Assembly (NCBI RefSeq): GCF_000227725.2 | Contig: NZ_MU255056.1 | Span: 1,915,737-1,979,736, forward strand | DNA length: 64,000 nucleotides | Source of the DNA: Thiorhodospira sibirica ATCC 700588 | GTDB taxonomy: Bacteria; Pseudomonadota; Gammaproteobacteria; Ectothiorhodospirales; Ectothiorhodospiraceae | Direction of reading: 5' to 3' | Shown: positions 17,853 through 30,418 of the stretch, in pieces | Layout of the letters: each line of letters starts with the position of its first letter | Numbering within the stretch: position 1 is the first letter of the stretch | Position numbers and translations under genes: made by a program | The notes under the pieces: generated by a model | Database searches by the model: none | Seen by the model: only the letters and a program-made list of their open reading frames with translations | Told to the model about the DNA's origin: nothing

Positions 17853-19102
17853 CGGTCAATCTCTCCAAATACAATGTCTTGGGTGCCGATAATCGCCACC
17901 ACGTCGGCCAGCAGGTGCCCCCGCGCCATCTCATCGAGCGCCGCCAGATGCGGAAAGCCCGGAGCGCGGATCTTCAGGCGATAAGGCTTGTTCGCCCCAT
18001 CCGAGAGCAGATACACCCCAAACTCCCCCTTGGGATGCTCCACGGCGGTATACACCTCACCCTCGGGCAGGCAATACCCCTCAGAAAACAGCTTGAAATG
18101 GTTGATCATCGCTTCCATGTCGGTCTTCATCGTCTCCCGATCCGGCGGCGTCAGCCCGGGCGCTTGTGCCAGCACCGGCCCCGGATGAGCGCGCAGCCAG
18201 TCAACGCACTGGCGCATGATGCGGTTGGACTCGCGCATCTCCGCCACCCGCACCAGATAACGGTCATAACAATCGCCCTGCTGACCCACCGGAATCTCAA
18301 AATCCAGCGCCGCATAGGCTGCATAAGGCTGGGTACGGCGCAGATCCCACGCCACCCCCGAACCGCGCAGCATCGGCCCGCTAAACCCCAGGGCCACCGC
18401 CCGCTCTGGCGACACCACGCCAATGCCCACGGTGCGCTGCTTCCAGATGCGGTTATCGGTCAGCAGGGTCTCGTATTCATCCACACAGCCGGGGAAACGC
18501 TGGGTGAAGTCCTCGATGAAATCCAGAAGACTGCCCTCCCGCGCCGCGTTGCGCTGCTTGGCTTGCTTCTCGGAAGTCCAGCGCGAGGGCTGGTATTGCG
18601 GCATCTGATCGGGCAAATCCCGATACACCCCGCCGGGGCGATAATAGCTCGCATGCAGCCGCGCCCCGCTCACCGCCTCATAACAATCCATCAAATCCTC
18701 CCGCTCGCGGAAGGCATACAAAAACATGCTCATCGCGCCAATATCCAAGGCATGCGCGCCGATCCACAGCAGATGATTTAAAATCCGCGTGATCTCATCA
18801 AACAACACCCGGATATACTGCGCCCGCTCCGGCACCGCCAGCCCCGCCAAGGCCTCCAGCGCCCGCACATAGCCATGTTCATTACTCAGCATGGAGACAT
18901 AATCCAGGCGATCCATATACCCGATACTCTGGTTATAGGGCTTACTCTCCGCCAGCTTCTCCGTGCCCCGGTGCAACAGCCCAATATGCGGATCCGCCCG
19001 CACCACCACCTCGCCCTCCATCTCCAACACCAACCGCAACACCCCATGCGCCGACGGATGCTGCGGACCAAAATTCATCGTATAACTACGGATCTCAGGC
19101 AT
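17849..19102 (-). CDS. nuoD: NADH-quinone oxidoreductase subunit D
   Basis: This 417-residue 49-kDa-type subunit lines the quinone site with NuoB. Recognisable stretches are [28 protein letters not shown] and [14 protein letters not shown] near the N-terminus. The C-terminus ends with DIVFGEIDR, as in orthologues. NuoD is separate from NuoC here, unlike the NuoCD fusion of enterobacteria. Confidence 0.98.
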   Translation of the reverse strand: MPEIRSYTMNFGPQHPSAHGVLRLVLEMEGEVVVRADPHIGLLHRGTEKLAESKPYNQSIGYMDRLDYVSMLSNEHGYVRALEALAGLAVPERAQYIRVLFDEITRILNHLLWIGAHALDIGAMSMFLYAFREREDLMDCYEAVSGARLHASYYRPGGVYRDLPDQMPQYQPSRWTSEKQAKQRNAAREGSLLDFIEDFTQRFPGCVDEYETLLTDNRIWKQRTVGIGVVSPERAVALGFSGPMLRGSGVAWDLRRTQPYAAYAALDFEIPVGQQGDCYDRYLVRVAEMRESNRIMRQCVDWLRAHPGPVLAQAPGLTPPDRETMKTDMEAMINHFKLFSEGYCLPEGEVYTAVEHPKGEFGVYLLSDGANKPYRLKIRAPGFPHLAALDEMARGHLLADVVAIIGTQDIVFGEIDR

Positions 19103-19127
19103 GGTTAATCTCTACGCTGTGACAAAA

Positions 19128-19203
19128 ACGCGCCCCCTGCCAAGGGGGTTAAAGACTCTCCCCCTGTCAAGGGGGAGTCCCGCCGCAGGCGGGGAGGGGG
19201 TCA
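19128..19203. repeat. Family C palindromic repeat between nuoD and nuoC
   Basis: CCCCCTGCCAAGGGGG is followed by CTCCCCCTGTCAAGGGGGAG, then CCCGCCGCAGGCGGG and AGGGGGTC. The same order of three hairpins is seen at about 5020-5067 (opposite strand), 19621 (inside nuoC) and 25932. Confidence 0.88.
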
Positions 19204-19251
19204 AAACCACCCAGGGGTTTTGTGTTAAGTCTTTGAGAGCATCAAAAAACC

Positions 19252-19986
19252 TCACCGCACCACCCTCGGCACCAACACCCGAGGCGCCACCGTCACCGGC
19301 ACATACACCACCCGCCGCGCCTGTGGGTCATAACGCACCTCCACATGCCCACTGAGCGGAAAATCCTTACGCAAGGGATGCCCTACAAAACCATAATCCG
19401 TCAAAATCCGCCGCAAATCCGGATGCCCGGTAAACACAATCCCGAACAAATCAAAAGCCTCCCGCTCATACCAATTCGCACACGGCCACACCCCCACCAC
19501 CGACCCCACCGTCGGCAAACCATCCACCAACGCACACCCCACCCGCACCCGCAACCGCACATTCAACGCCAGCGACAACAAGTGATACACCACCGCAAAA
19601 CGCCCTTCCAAATCCCCAGACGCGCCCCCTGACACGGGACCAAAACGCTCCCCCTGTGAAGGTGACAAAGACGCTCCCCCTGCCAAGGGGGAGTCCCCCC
19701 GCAAGGGGGGGAGGGGGTCTTGTATTAAGTCTTTTTCAACCACCCCCCGCCCAAACCCCACATCCGCGACATCCACCGGCCACTCCCCCGCCCCAAACGT
19801 CGCAAAATCCACCCCACACAAATCCACCAACTGCCCCAAGGCACACCCCGGCGCATCCCGCAACGCCACCGCCACCTCCGGCCACACCGAGGCCTCCAGC
19901 GACAGCGACAAACCATCCACCCCCGCCACCACTGACCCCCGCGCACCCACCACCGCCTGCACCGCCGTCGCAAACTCCGCCTGCAT
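19252..19986 (-). CDS. nuoC: NADH-quinone oxidoreductase subunit C, with repeat-encoded insertion
   Basis: The 244-residue 30-kDa subunit starts at the ATG at 19986 (MQAEFATAV). The family core [21 protein letters not shown] and the signature [26 protein letters not shown], read in parts, are intact. Residues about 86-124 ([17 protein letters not shown] and following) are encoded by family C repeat sequence, in frame, just before the RFAVVYHLL core. Orthologues have only a few residues at this point. The remaining protein would be of usual length. Confidence 0.94.
   Translation of the reverse strand: MQAEFATAVQAVVGARGSVVAGVDGLSLSLEASVWPEVAVALRDAPGCALGQLVDLCGVDFATFGAGEWPVDVADVGFGRGVVEKDLIQDPLPPLRGDSPLAGGASLSPSQGERFGPVSGGASGDLEGRFAVVYHLLSLALNVRLRVRVGCALVDGLPTVGSVVGVWPCANWYEREAFDLFGIVFTGHPDLRRILTDYGFVGHPLRKDFPLSGHVEVRYDPQARRVVYVPVTVAPRVLVPRVVR
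19621..19725. repeat. Family C palindromic repeat inserted in nuoC
   Basis: The CTCCCCCTG..AAGGGGGAG and CCCCCGCAAGGGGGG hairpins, with a flanking GCGCCCCCTGACACGGG, match the intergenic family C units at 19128 and 25932. They lie inside nuoC without a stop codon in its frame. A second, degenerate CTCCCCCTGTGAAGG unit is directly adjacent. Confidence 0.85.
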
Positions 19987-20000
19987 CACCCCACCCCCGC

Positions 20001-20477
20001 TCACCGCGCAATCGTCTCCGTGCTCACAATCTTGCGCTGCAACTGCAACACCCCAAACAACAACGCCTCCGCCGTCGGCGGACACCCAGGGACATAAATA
20101 TCCACCGGCACCACCCGATCACAGCCGCGCACCACCGCATAGGAATAATGGTAATAGCCCCCCCCATTGGCACACGAACCCATCGAAATCACCCAGCGCG
20201 GCTCCGCCATCTGGTCATACACCCGCCGCAACGCCGGCGCCATCTTGTTCACCAAGGTCCCCGCCACAATCATCACATCCGACTGACGCGGACTCGGCCG
20301 AAACACCACCCCGAAACGATCCAGGTCATAACGCGCCGCCCCCGCGTGCATCATCTCCACCGCACAACACGCCAGACCAAAAGTCATCGGCCACAACGAC
20401 CCCGTGCGCGCCCAATTGATCAAACGATCCGCCGTCGTCGTCACCACCCCCTCGCGCAACACCCCCTCTATGCCCAT
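20001..20477 (-). CDS. nuoB: NADH-quinone oxidoreductase subunit B
   Basis: This 158-residue subunit holds the terminal N2 [4Fe-4S] cluster. The tandem cysteines in [11 protein letters not shown] and the cysteines in [14 protein letters not shown] and [12 protein letters not shown] are the ligands. The ATG at 20477 (MGIEGVL) is preferred over an upstream codon and overlaps the 3' end of nuoA by 10 bp. Confidence 0.97.
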   Translation of the reverse strand: MGIEGVLREGVVTTTADRLINWARTGSLWPMTFGLACCAVEMMHAGAARYDLDRFGVVFRPSPRQSDVMIVAGTLVNKMAPALRRVYDQMAEPRWVISMGSCANGGGYYHYSYAVVRGCDRVVPVDIYVPGCPPTAEALLFGVLQLQRKIVSTETIAR

Positions 20478-20824
20478 TCCAGCGCACCCCGCCGCCATTC
20501 ATAGATAAAACCCACCACCAACACCGCCAAAAACACCCCCATCGACGCCAGACCAAACCACCCCAAATCCCCCAGCGCCACCGCCCAGGGGAAAAGAAAA
20601 GCAATCTCCAGATCAAACACGATGAACACAATCGCCACCAGGTAAAACCGCACATCAAAACGCATCCGCGCATCTTCAAAGGCTTCAAACCCGCACTCAT
20701 ACGGCGCCGACTTCGCCGCATCCGGCCGCTGCGGCCCCAGCACTCCGCCCAGCACCAACGGCAACACACCCACCACCAGCGCCACGCCCAGGAAGATCAG
20801 GATCGGGAGATATTGTTCAAGCAT
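20468..20824 (-). CDS. nuoA: NADH-quinone oxidoreductase subunit A
   Basis: This 118-residue first subunit of the operon has three membrane helices, with the long loop [21 protein letters not shown], seen in overlapping parts, that reaches the quinone site. The ATG at 20824 (MLEQYLP) has GGAGGAG about 8-14 bases upstream. A near-consensus promoter lies about 115 bp upstream. Confidence 0.97.
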   Translation of the reverse strand: MLEQYLPILIFLGVALVVGVLPLVLGGVLGPQRPDAAKSAPYECGFEAFEDARMRFDVRFYLVAIVFIVFDLEIAFLFPWAVALGDLGWFGLASMGVFLAVLVVGFIYEWRRGALEWA

Positions 20825-20939
20825 CAGGGAACGCTCCTCCTGCCGCAAACGAGGCTACGACAGTGTTTAATTTTTCAATAATTATTATTTTATTGCTGAA
20901 TGATCAACGCCTTAGCGGGCGATCACAGCTGTGTATTTT

Positions 20940-20967
20940 ATTATATGCTTATAATTATAAGGGTCAA
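20940..20967 (-). promoter_or_regulatory. Probable sigma-70 promoter of the nuo operon
   Basis: On the reverse strand TTGACC (20967-20962) is separated by 16 bp from TATAAT (20945-20940). This is a near-consensus -35/-10 pair pointing towards nuoA, with an AT-rich surround. It implies a leader of about 110 nt before the nuoA ATG. No operator could be assigned. Confidence 0.7.
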
Positions 20968-21390
20968 ATAACCCCTTGGGCAACCTAAAAAATCCTTTTG
21001 CACTGCACAAAACATGCCCTTTTTAAGCATAAATTTCTTTAAAACAAAGCATTAAGTTTACCCAAATGGCACAAATTGCTGGAAATTTATCCAAAGACCG
21101 GTCTTCTGAGAACTGCACCAAGGGCGCAGCCAGTCCAGCGGGTGTCTTTTTAACCCGTAACACCCCTTAAAAGCAAGGCTATTGCCATTGCATAAGCGGC
21201 GCGCACGGACATCCCTTCGCACAAGGGCCGCGAACAAATCAATAAAATGAATTGAAATTAAAGAGGATTCGGATGCAATGCAGGAAAGCCAAACCGCAGG
21301 CGAGAAATCAGAAAATTAAGGAAGCGAGTAAAGCGGCGCTGTCAGCGCGTATGAAATTTGTCAGCAAGGAGGGAAAATGATGCCAAAAGA
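20968..21390. other. Gene-free region between the nuo promoter and the tRNA pair
   Basis: No credible gene is visible in these 423 bp. The part near 20980-21100 is AT-rich and may carry upstream control sites for nuo. The rest shows GCGGGTGTCTTTTTAACCCG near 21138 (a weak hairpin) but no RNA gene I recognise. Confidence 0.5.
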
Positions 21391-21466
21391 TGGCGTCCCC
21401 ACGGGGATTCGAACCCCGGTTGCCGCCGTGAAAGGGCAGTGTCCTAGGCCTCTAGACGATGGGGAC
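21391..21466 (-). tRNA. tRNA-Glu (TTC)
   Basis: The reverse strand reads GTCCCCATCGTCTAGAGG at the 5' end, with anticodon loop CTTTCAC (anticodon TTC), the T-loop GTTCGAATC and encoded CCA (21391-21393). It closely matches bacterial tRNA-Glu. It lies 23 bp downstream of tRNA-Ala and downstream of gltX, the gene for its own synthetase, on the same strand. Confidence 0.97.
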
Positions 21467-21489
21467 GCAGATTGAAACATTACTAATCT

Positions 21490-21565
<76 letters not shown>

Positions 21566-21611
21566 AAGACCAAATTAATCCGCATATTATACGGATGGCT
21601 TGAATAAGTCG

Positions 21612-23021
21612 TCAAGCACTTTTTGCAATTTTTTCCAAAGCACGTTGTATCCGGGCCAATACGCGGTTTTTGCCCAGCAGGGCCAGGGTCTGATCCATGG
21701 GCGGCGATACGGTGCTCCCCGTCATGGCAACGCGCAGAGGCTGGGCCACCTTGCCGAGTTTCAACTCAAAGCGCTCGGCAACCGCCATAATGATCTCATG
21801 CAAAGGCTCGGCGTGCCAGTTGCTTTCATCCAGTGCAGCAAAGTCCTCCTGCAAGGCGGTCAACACCGGCACGGCATCTGCCTGCAAATTTTTCTGGGCG
21901 GCTTTTTCGTCATACTCGGCAAATTCTTCATAAAAATAGCGGCTGTTTTGCGCCATCTCTGCCAGGGTTTTAGCGCGCTCTCGCTGGGCCAGCACGACAT
22001 CCCGCAGCGGCGGTGCGGCTGAAGGATCAACGCCGATCTGCCCCATGTGCCAGGAGAGCTGGCGGGCAACATGATCGGCTTCCAAGGTCTTGATATAATG
22101 CTGATTCAGCCACAGCAATTTTTCCGGGTTGATGGCCGAGGCCGAGTGATTGACATCCTTGATATCAAACAGCTCAATCAGTTCATCCAGGCTGAAAATC
22201 TCCTGATCGCCATGCGACCAGCCCAGACGTACCAAATAATTGAGCAGCGCCTGGGGCAGATAGCCTTCGTCGCGAAACTGCATCACACTCACCGCGCCGT
22301 GGCGCTTGGAAAGCTTGGTTCCATCCGGCCCCAGAATCATCGGCAGATGGGCATAACGTGGCGGTTCCACGCCCAAGGCTTTGAGGATATTGATCTGACG
22401 CGGGGTATTGTTGAGGTGATCATCCCCGCGAATGACATGGGTGATGCCCATATCCCAGTCATCCACCACAACGCTGAGGTTATAGGTTGGCGAGCCATCA
22501 GAGCGGGCGATGATCAGGTCATCGAGCTGGGTGTTTTGAAATACCACCCGACCGCGCACCATATCATCCACCAGGACGGCGCCGTCTTGCGGGTTTTTAA
22601 AGCGCACCACCGGCTGCGCGTCGGTTTTAGCCTCAGCATGAGCACGACACCGCCCATCGTAGCGCGGGTTTTCCTTGCGAGCGAGTTGCTCCTCGCGCAT
22701 GGTCTCCAGCGCCTCCTTGCTGCAATAGCAATAATAGGCTTTATCCTCATCAAGCAGCTGCTGAATCACCTCACGGTAGCGATCAAAGCGCTGGGTTTGA
22801 TAAAACGGCCCGGCGTCATAATCCAGCCCCAGCCAGTTCATGCCCTCCAAAATGGCATTGACCGATTCAATATTGGAGCGCTCAAGGTCGGTGTCTTCAA
22901 TACGCAGCACAAAATCACCGCCATGTTTACGTGCATATAGCCAGGAAAACAAGGCCGTGCGAGCGCCGCCAATATGCAAGTAACCCGTAGGACTTGGGGC
23001 AAAACGTGTGCGAACTTTCAT
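21612..23021 (-). CDS. gltX: Glutamyl-tRNA synthetase
   Basis: This 469-residue class I aminoacyl-tRNA synthetase charges tRNA-Glu. The HIGH-type motif is in [16 protein letters not shown] and the KMSKS-type motif is KLSKRHGAV. The length is normal. The start is the ATG at 23021 ([11 protein letters not shown]); a longer in-frame extension has no family similarity. It is followed by tRNA-Ala and tRNA-Glu. Confidence 0.97.
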   Translation of the reverse strand: MKVRTRFAPSPTGYLHIGGARTALFSWLYARKHGGDFVLRIEDTDLERSNIESVNAILEGMNWLGLDYDAGPFYQTQRFDRYREVIQQLLDEDKAYYCYCSKEALETMREEQLARKENPRYDGRCRAHAEAKTDAQPVVRFKNPQDGAVLVDDMVRGRVVFQNTQLDDLIIARSDGSPTYNLSVVVDDWDMGITHVIRGDDHLNNTPRQINILKALGVEPPRYAHLPMILGPDGTKLSKRHGAVSVMQFRDEGYLPQALLNYLVRLGWSHGDQEIFSLDELIELFDIKDVNHSASAINPEKLLWLNQHYIKTLEADHVARQLSWHMGQIGVDPSAAPPLRDVVLAQRERAKTLAEMAQNSRYFYEEFAEYDEKAAQKNLQADAVPVLTALQEDFAALDESNWHAEPLHEIIMAVAERFELKLGKVAQPLRVAMTGSTVSPPMDQTLALLGKNRVLARIQRALEKIAKSA

Positions 23022-25825
<2,804 letters not shown>

Positions 25826-25834
25826 TAAAACAGC

Positions 25835-25985
25835 CCTGCGGCGACACCTTCTCGGTGTCGCTGTGTGGCGGACGCATCCTGCGTTCGCTGATTTTCAAGC
25901 GGCATCAAGATGATGCCGCTACTGCGAGTCAAAAACTCTCCCCCTGGTAAGGGGGAGTCCCGCCGCAGGCGGGGAGGGGGTCAAG
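25835..25985. repeat. Family D and C palindromic repeats after leuS
   Basis: GCGACACC/GGTGTCGC forms an 8-bp hairpin at 25841-25861. GCGGCATC..GATGCCGC follows at about 25899-25918. A family C unit is at about 25932-25983 (CTCCCCCTGGTAAGGGGGAG then CCCGCCGCAGGCGGG). The first hairpin may help end leuS transcripts but lacks a T run. The remaining bases to 26153 show no gene. Confidence 0.8.
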
Positions 25986-26153
25986 TTTTTTATTAACCCG
26001 GCAACTTTTTACATATTCAAAATGAACCACTGTACATTGCCTTGCAGGCCATGACTGGCAAATGGGACTGCGTAACATCAGTTAACAACGTTTTCTGAAT
26101 AACGCGAAAGACACTGTATGGCTTTTTACGCTTTGATTCAATGCTTGTGGGGA

Positions 26154-27893
26154 TTAGGAGGGAATGTGGAGTTGTGCCGCGATCCAGGCCGGCACGGGTT
26201 GCGTTAATGGGCGCAAAGCAAACAACGATGCCGGGATTGGCTGTTGGCTTCGTATCAGTGCTTGGGACATCTCAGGCAATCGCCCCACACTAAAACTCAA
26301 ATCACTGGTCAATTGATCGCCTGCACCGTAATAGTCTATATCCCATTGTATTTTTAACACAACATCAAACCCATCGCCCAGCATCTGATGACAATAGTCC
26401 TCGACTGAATCAACCATCGGGCTTTCTTCACCAAACGCCGTTTCAATGCGCCCTGAGCCAAGCGGATCCACGCGATGCTGCTGAGTGATTGCAAATGCTT
26501 TGTAGTCATAGGTATTCATGGCAAGTTTGCGTACATATTCAAATGTCGCAAACGCCTCACTACCATCACTAAAATAGTATTCTTTAAGTTGACGGTGCCG
26601 TCGCAATTCTAAGCCATGGGCGGCTAAAGCCTGTTGTACAAACGGCTCAACATCAGCAACAGCAAGCGTGTAGTAGTATGCGGTCTCTTGGTGGGTGAGG
26701 TAGTGCTCACGAATAATAATCGGGCTGTGATCACCAAAGCGCCGCGCCATGTCCGCAATGTATGCAGTCCCCGATTCGATGGCCTCCCCCAGGCTGACAG
26801 CCCGTAAATCAACGGCATACTGTGGGTTAAGGAAACACGAAAAATAGCGCAATTCAGCAGTAAAGTTGACATCACGGTTGAGCTGACACAGATTGCAACC
26901 ACGGCTACAGGTGCAGCTTTGCAGTTCAACAAGCAACGGGGTATCTCGATAACGATAGACAGTGCGCCGCAACCCCGTGTTTAACAGCGTCAGTTGCTCA
27001 CCAAGCTGGTCTCTCAGTGCCTCAAGCCGATAGTAATAAGGATAAAACGCCTTGAGCTTTTGAGTAATCAGTAACTCAAGAAATTTAATCCGATGCGCAC
27101 CACACATCAGCGCATACTCAAAAATTTGGTCAAGCTGCTCGGGGGTTGTGTTAATCTCTTTCAGCAATACAAAATTGAGTTTGAAGGGAATCGCCGCTGC
27201 TTGCAAAGCGGCGAGATGCTGCTGAACACGCAAGAGATCATTGCGTTGACTTGCGGAGGATTGGGAATCAGGGTGTACAATTCTATTATAAACAACAGGA
27301 TCCAGACTATGCATCGAAAGGTTAAAACGAATTTTTCCCGAGTATTTTTTTAACCCCTCAAGAAACGCTGCATTTAAAGCCCGTCCGTTGCTCACAAATT
27401 TTATATCTGGACGATAATCGATGCGCTGCATGTAGTCTAAACAACGCAGAATCTGTCGCCATTTCAGCAATGGCTCCCCGCCCGTAAAGGTTAAATCGTT
27501 ATATCCCAACCCCTGAAGCTGATCCAAGACCTTAAATAACGCCTGATCCTCTGCTTCTTGGCGGACATGCTCCATATCCAGCCCTTCTTCGTGACAAAAA
27601 AAACAGCGGTAGTTGCATTTCTCAGTGATCGAGAACCGTGCCGAGCGGCGACGCGACAGAGATTTTGTGTATTCACGCGGGGCTGAGCGCCGATAATCCA
27701 ACCGCTCTAGCCGATGGGTAGGGATTACAACATCAGGATCAAATATCAGCGTGAGCGCGGTGATCTGTTGCGATCTTAACGACAATTCCAGCTTCACCAA
27801 TTCAGGCAACACATCCTGAATGTCGCCCTGCTTCACCTGCACCCGAACATGATCAAGCGTTTGATCAAGTATCCAATTCATAAAAATTAGCAT
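26154..27893 (-). CDS. Radical SAM protein with possible C-terminal CYTH-like domain
   Basis: This 579-residue protein has the radical SAM motif CNYRCFFC at residues 93-100 and FTGGEPL downstream. A second cysteine group (CTCSRGCNLCQ, then FSCF about 22 residues on) suggests an auxiliary cluster, as in MoaA or SPASM-type enzymes. The last 190 residues resemble a CYTH/CyaB fold in layout (a long helix after the first strand, an EYYF strand, then IETAF, DGFDVVLKIQWDIDYYG and LSFSVGRLP). The ExExK triphosphate motif is absent, so this is a weak structural inference. It lies 194 bp downstream of cmr6 on the same strand. No SD sequence decides between the start at 27893 and the ATG at 27881. Confidence 0.75.
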   Translation of the reverse strand: MLIFMNWILDQTLDHVRVQVKQGDIQDVLPELVKLELSLRSQQITALTLIFDPDVVIPTHRLERLDYRRSAPREYTKSLSRRRSARFSITEKCNYRCFFCHEEGLDMEHVRQEAEDQALFKVLDQLQGLGYNDLTFTGGEPLLKWRQILRCLDYMQRIDYRPDIKFVSNGRALNAAFLEGLKKYSGKIRFNLSMHSLDPVVYNRIVHPDSQSSASQRNDLLRVQQHLAALQAAAIPFKLNFVLLKEINTTPEQLDQIFEYALMCGAHRIKFLELLITQKLKAFYPYYYRLEALRDQLGEQLTLLNTGLRRTVYRYRDTPLLVELQSCTCSRGCNLCQLNRDVNFTAELRYFSCFLNPQYAVDLRAVSLGEAIESGTAYIADMARRFGDHSPIIIREHYLTHQETAYYYTLAVADVEPFVQQALAAHGLELRRHRQLKEYYFSDGSEAFATFEYVRKLAMNTYDYKAFAITQQHRVDPLGSGRIETAFGEESPMVDSVEDYCHQMLGDGFDVVLKIQWDIDYYGAGDQLTSDLSFSVGRLPEMSQALIRSQQPIPASLFALRPLTQPVPAWIAAQLHIPS

Positions 27894-28049
27894 CAAGATA
27901 GATTAGAAAAAACGCTGTTTGTTCAATCAAGAATCGATGGTTAGCAATGATTTGTGATTCCTCTGCGATCAATCAATGACTGATTGAAAAACTGGCGTGG
28001 TGCGGGTCAATCCCCTCAAATTCGGATCTTAATTTCAAGTTTAGCCCTT

Positions 28050-28078
28050 CAAACACGGCGGGGCAAGCGCCGTGTTTG
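28050..28078. terminator. Hairpin at the end of the first cmr operon
   Basis: CAAACACGGCG and CGCCGTGTTTG form a perfect 11-bp stem with loop GGGCAAG, 9 bp after the cmr6 stop. No T run follows on the reverse strand, so it is either an RNA-stability hairpin or a non-canonical terminator. Confidence 0.5.
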
Positions 28079-28087
28079 AGTCCATTG

Positions 28088-29125
28088 TCAATCCCCGTAA
28101 ATCGCCCTCGCCTGTTTGGCTGACTTGCCGGGTGGATCATCCCACCAGCCTTGTGCTTGCCAACGCGAGCGAATGTCCTCCAGCGCCTCAGCTTTGAGCG
28201 CCGGATCAGTCAGCGCTGCCCATTCCGCTGCCAATCCCTTGCTCCGCAGCACCTCGTCAGGCTTGGTTCTGTTCTGTTGGGCCAGACGGGCGAGGGTATC
28301 ATCCACCCAAGCGCAGACTGGCCCGGCGGGGATTTTGGATTGCGGATCAAACAGCCCATAGCCAGTGCGGGTTTTAGCGCCGATGCCGCGTTCTGACAGC
28401 GCAGTAATAAGCATCTTTTCAGCTAAATCCAACCAGCCAAATCTTTCCGGCGGTCCTTCCAGCACGAACAGGAAGCGTCCCTGCACGCCAATCTGGGCAT
28501 TGGGAATCGGGCTATCAAAATCGGTCGCACAGTTCTTTTGCCCTTCGCTGCCGTAATAGTCCGGATGGTGCGTGGTCACGATCTCTTCCACCAGTGGACG
28601 CTCAGCAGAATCAGGCACCCACCAGGCATCGTGAAAAGTCACCAATCCCGATAATCCTTGTGAATCAGAAGTGCCTGGTGTCGGATCAGCCTCCGTACCA
28701 AAAAGTTCGGCGACCACCTCGGGGTGTTGAACGGCAAATGGACTACCACACACTTGCGCTCGCACTACGCCCTTGATACTCGACCCAGGAATGTACGGCA
28801 TCCCATAAACATGATGGATCGCACACCCCGTCTCTAGCATCCCGCCGCCCGTCAGACCAATCAACAGCCGCCCTTCAAGCCCCAAGATAAGCTGACGAAA
28901 GCGCAGTTGATCGGCGGTTATTGTGCGCCACCGCTGATAGGCGTTAGCGTAAAAAGGCGAAGACTTGATACTGCAAATGCGCTGAATGTGCTTTGTCTTA
29001 GCTTCTTTATTCTCTTCGCTGTACTCTTCAAACCCGCGTTGGATCAGCAGCCCGGGATGCGCATTAGTGTTTGTACGATCACTATAGAGCGGGCGCAATG
29101 CCTCGCGCATGAGTTGGGTCGCCAT
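28088..29125 (-). CDS. cmr6: Type III-B RAMP protein Cmr6 (set a)
   Basis: This 345-residue Cmr6 family RAMP protein belongs to the Cmr backbone that binds crRNA. HPGLLIQRGFEEY near residue 24 and the glycine-rich PYIPGSSIKGVVRAQ are the family signatures, and a RAMP-type GIGAKTRTGYGLF loop lies near residue 250. It is the last gene of the set a operon, 3 bp after cmr5, with GGAGG upstream of the ATG. Confidence 0.93.
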   Translation of the reverse strand: MATQLMREALRPLYSDRTNTNAHPGLLIQRGFEEYSEENKEAKTKHIQRICSIKSSPFYANAYQRWRTITADQLRFRQLILGLEGRLLIGLTGGGMLETGCAIHHVYGMPYIPGSSIKGVVRAQVCGSPFAVQHPEVVAELFGTEADPTPGTSDSQGLSGLVTFHDAWWVPDSAERPLVEEIVTTHHPDYYGSEGQKNCATDFDSPIPNAQIGVQGRFLFVLEGPPERFGWLDLAEKMLITALSERGIGAKTRTGYGLFDPQSKIPAGPVCAWVDDTLARLAQQNRTKPDEVLRSKGLAAEWAALTDPALKAEALEDIRSRWQAQGWWDDPPGKSAKQARAIYGD

Positions 29126-29128
29126 CCT

Positions 29129-29533
29129 TTACACCTCCTGCTCGGTGCTGTCATCGCCAGTCGCCGTCACCCGCAACACCCCTTGCACATAGCGTTTGAT
29201 CCAGCCCGAGGCCTCCAGCGCTGCACGAGTGTATTTCAGGGTTTGGGCAAGATTGGCGTTGATGATCTCCCTATGCAAATCCTCGCCGTTGGCGACATCA
29301 TCAAGCGCTCTACCAGCACGCAGCACGGTATTCAGATCATCAAGCACTAACAAATGCTCGGGGGCACTGCTGCCTTTCGCCAACAAAAAGCCCGTCGCCT
29401 GTGCCAAGCCATTCTGCAAAATCATGCCAGGCAGCTTGTGCGCAATCGCCCCGTACTTTTGCTTATTGGCTTCGCTGTGACGCGCCTCGACACACTGATA
29501 CGCCGCCGTTGCAACGCGATGACTCCGAATCAT
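29129..29533 (-). CDS. cmr5: Type III-B small subunit Cmr5 (set a)
   Basis: This 134-residue helical protein has the Cmr5 layout, with KYGAIAHKLPGMILQNGLAQ near residue 25 and a C-terminal helix with many charged residues. Cmr5 lines the target RNA groove of the Cmr complex. Its start overlaps the cmr4 stop by 4 bp. Confidence 0.92.
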   Translation of the reverse strand: MIRSHRVATAAYQCVEARHSEANKQKYGAIAHKLPGMILQNGLAQATGFLLAKGSSAPEHLLVLDDLNTVLRAGRALDDVANGEDLHREIINANLAQTLKYTRAALEASGWIKRYVQGVLRVTATGDDSTEQEV

Positions 29534-30408
29534 GCCGCCCCCTCCTGAATCAGCAGCCGCACCAAGCCGCGCCCCACACCCGCCTGACCGCCCAGTTGCA
29601 GCAAGGCCGACCCTTTGGGCAGTGCTTGAGCCAGCTCAGCCCGCGACAGCTTGTTCTGTGGATTGTTGGAATCACTCAGCGCATACAGCCCCCACAACAC
29701 CGACTCGGCGGGCAGATGCTCCTCAAACCACAGCGCGCCCTGTTTGACCGTTCCCGTGTCCTGGTCGATGCTGATGCGGGTGCGCAGTTCGGTCGCGGTC
29801 TCGCTCAGATAACCCAAGATGTTATCCGGCAGAATGGCAAAGCGTTGGATAAAATCAGTCTGCCCGCTGGCATCATCAGGATGAATCTGTGCCGCAATGG
29901 TCTTAGCCCATTCTTGAGTCAACGCATGGCGCTGTGTGTTCAGATCAAGGTCTTCGAGCACCAAAGTGTTGTCAAGCAGATTGACCGAATCAGTTGGCAC
30001 CCACGCCGTGTTTTCTGAAACCGCTTTGGGAATCTCAGGCACCTGGATCCCAACATCCGCCAGATCACGCCGATAGCGACGCAAAATAAACGGCGAGCTG
30101 ACATAGCACACAATCCCCGCCAGCGCCCGCACGGGCATGACCAACAGATGCGCATCGCCCACCGTCAGCGCCCCGGCAAAACTGCTGGCGTTGTCTTTGG
30201 GATTGCGCGGACCAAACAACAGCGATTCCAGTTCGCCATGATGCAGGCCAACCTCCTGCCGCAACACCCCACGCAACGACGAGCCAGGAACAATCGGCAG
30301 TTGCGTGGCGCGAGCGCGGGCGATGGGCAAATCCACCACGCCAACCGACTGACCAGTGCCACAATGCAGCGCCGAGAGGGTATGCAGATGAAATAGATGT
30401 GAGTTCAT
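29530..30408 (-). CDS. cmr4: Type III-B backbone RNase Cmr4 (set a)
   Basis: This 292-residue Cas7-family backbone subunit cleaves target RNA at 6-nt steps. The start is the ATG at 30408 (MNSHLFHLHTLSALH). The catalytic aspartate is expected at VVDLP near residue 27, and the RAMP loop IVPGSSLRGVLRQ follows. The length is typical. It overlaps cmr5 by 4 bp. Confidence 0.95.
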   Translation of the reverse strand: MNSHLFHLHTLSALHCGTGQSVGVVDLPIARARATQLPIVPGSSLRGVLRQEVGLHHGELESLLFGPRNPKDNASSFAGALTVGDAHLLVMPVRALAGIVCYVSSPFILRRYRRDLADVGIQVPEIPKAVSENTAWVPTDSVNLLDNTLVLEDLDLNTQRHALTQEWAKTIAAQIHPDDASGQTDFIQRFAILPDNILGYLSETATELRTRISIDQDTGTVKQGALWFEEHLPAESVLWGLYALSDSNNPQNKLSRAELAQALPKGSALLQLGGQAGVGRGLVRLLIQEGAA

Positions 30409-30418
30409 TGAGTGTATC

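Noticed and set aside
8971..19725. nuoL, nuoG and nuoC as pseudogenes because of the inserted repeats
   Set aside because: The frames stay open on both sides and all cluster and quinone motifs are intact, so insertion within working genes is more likely.
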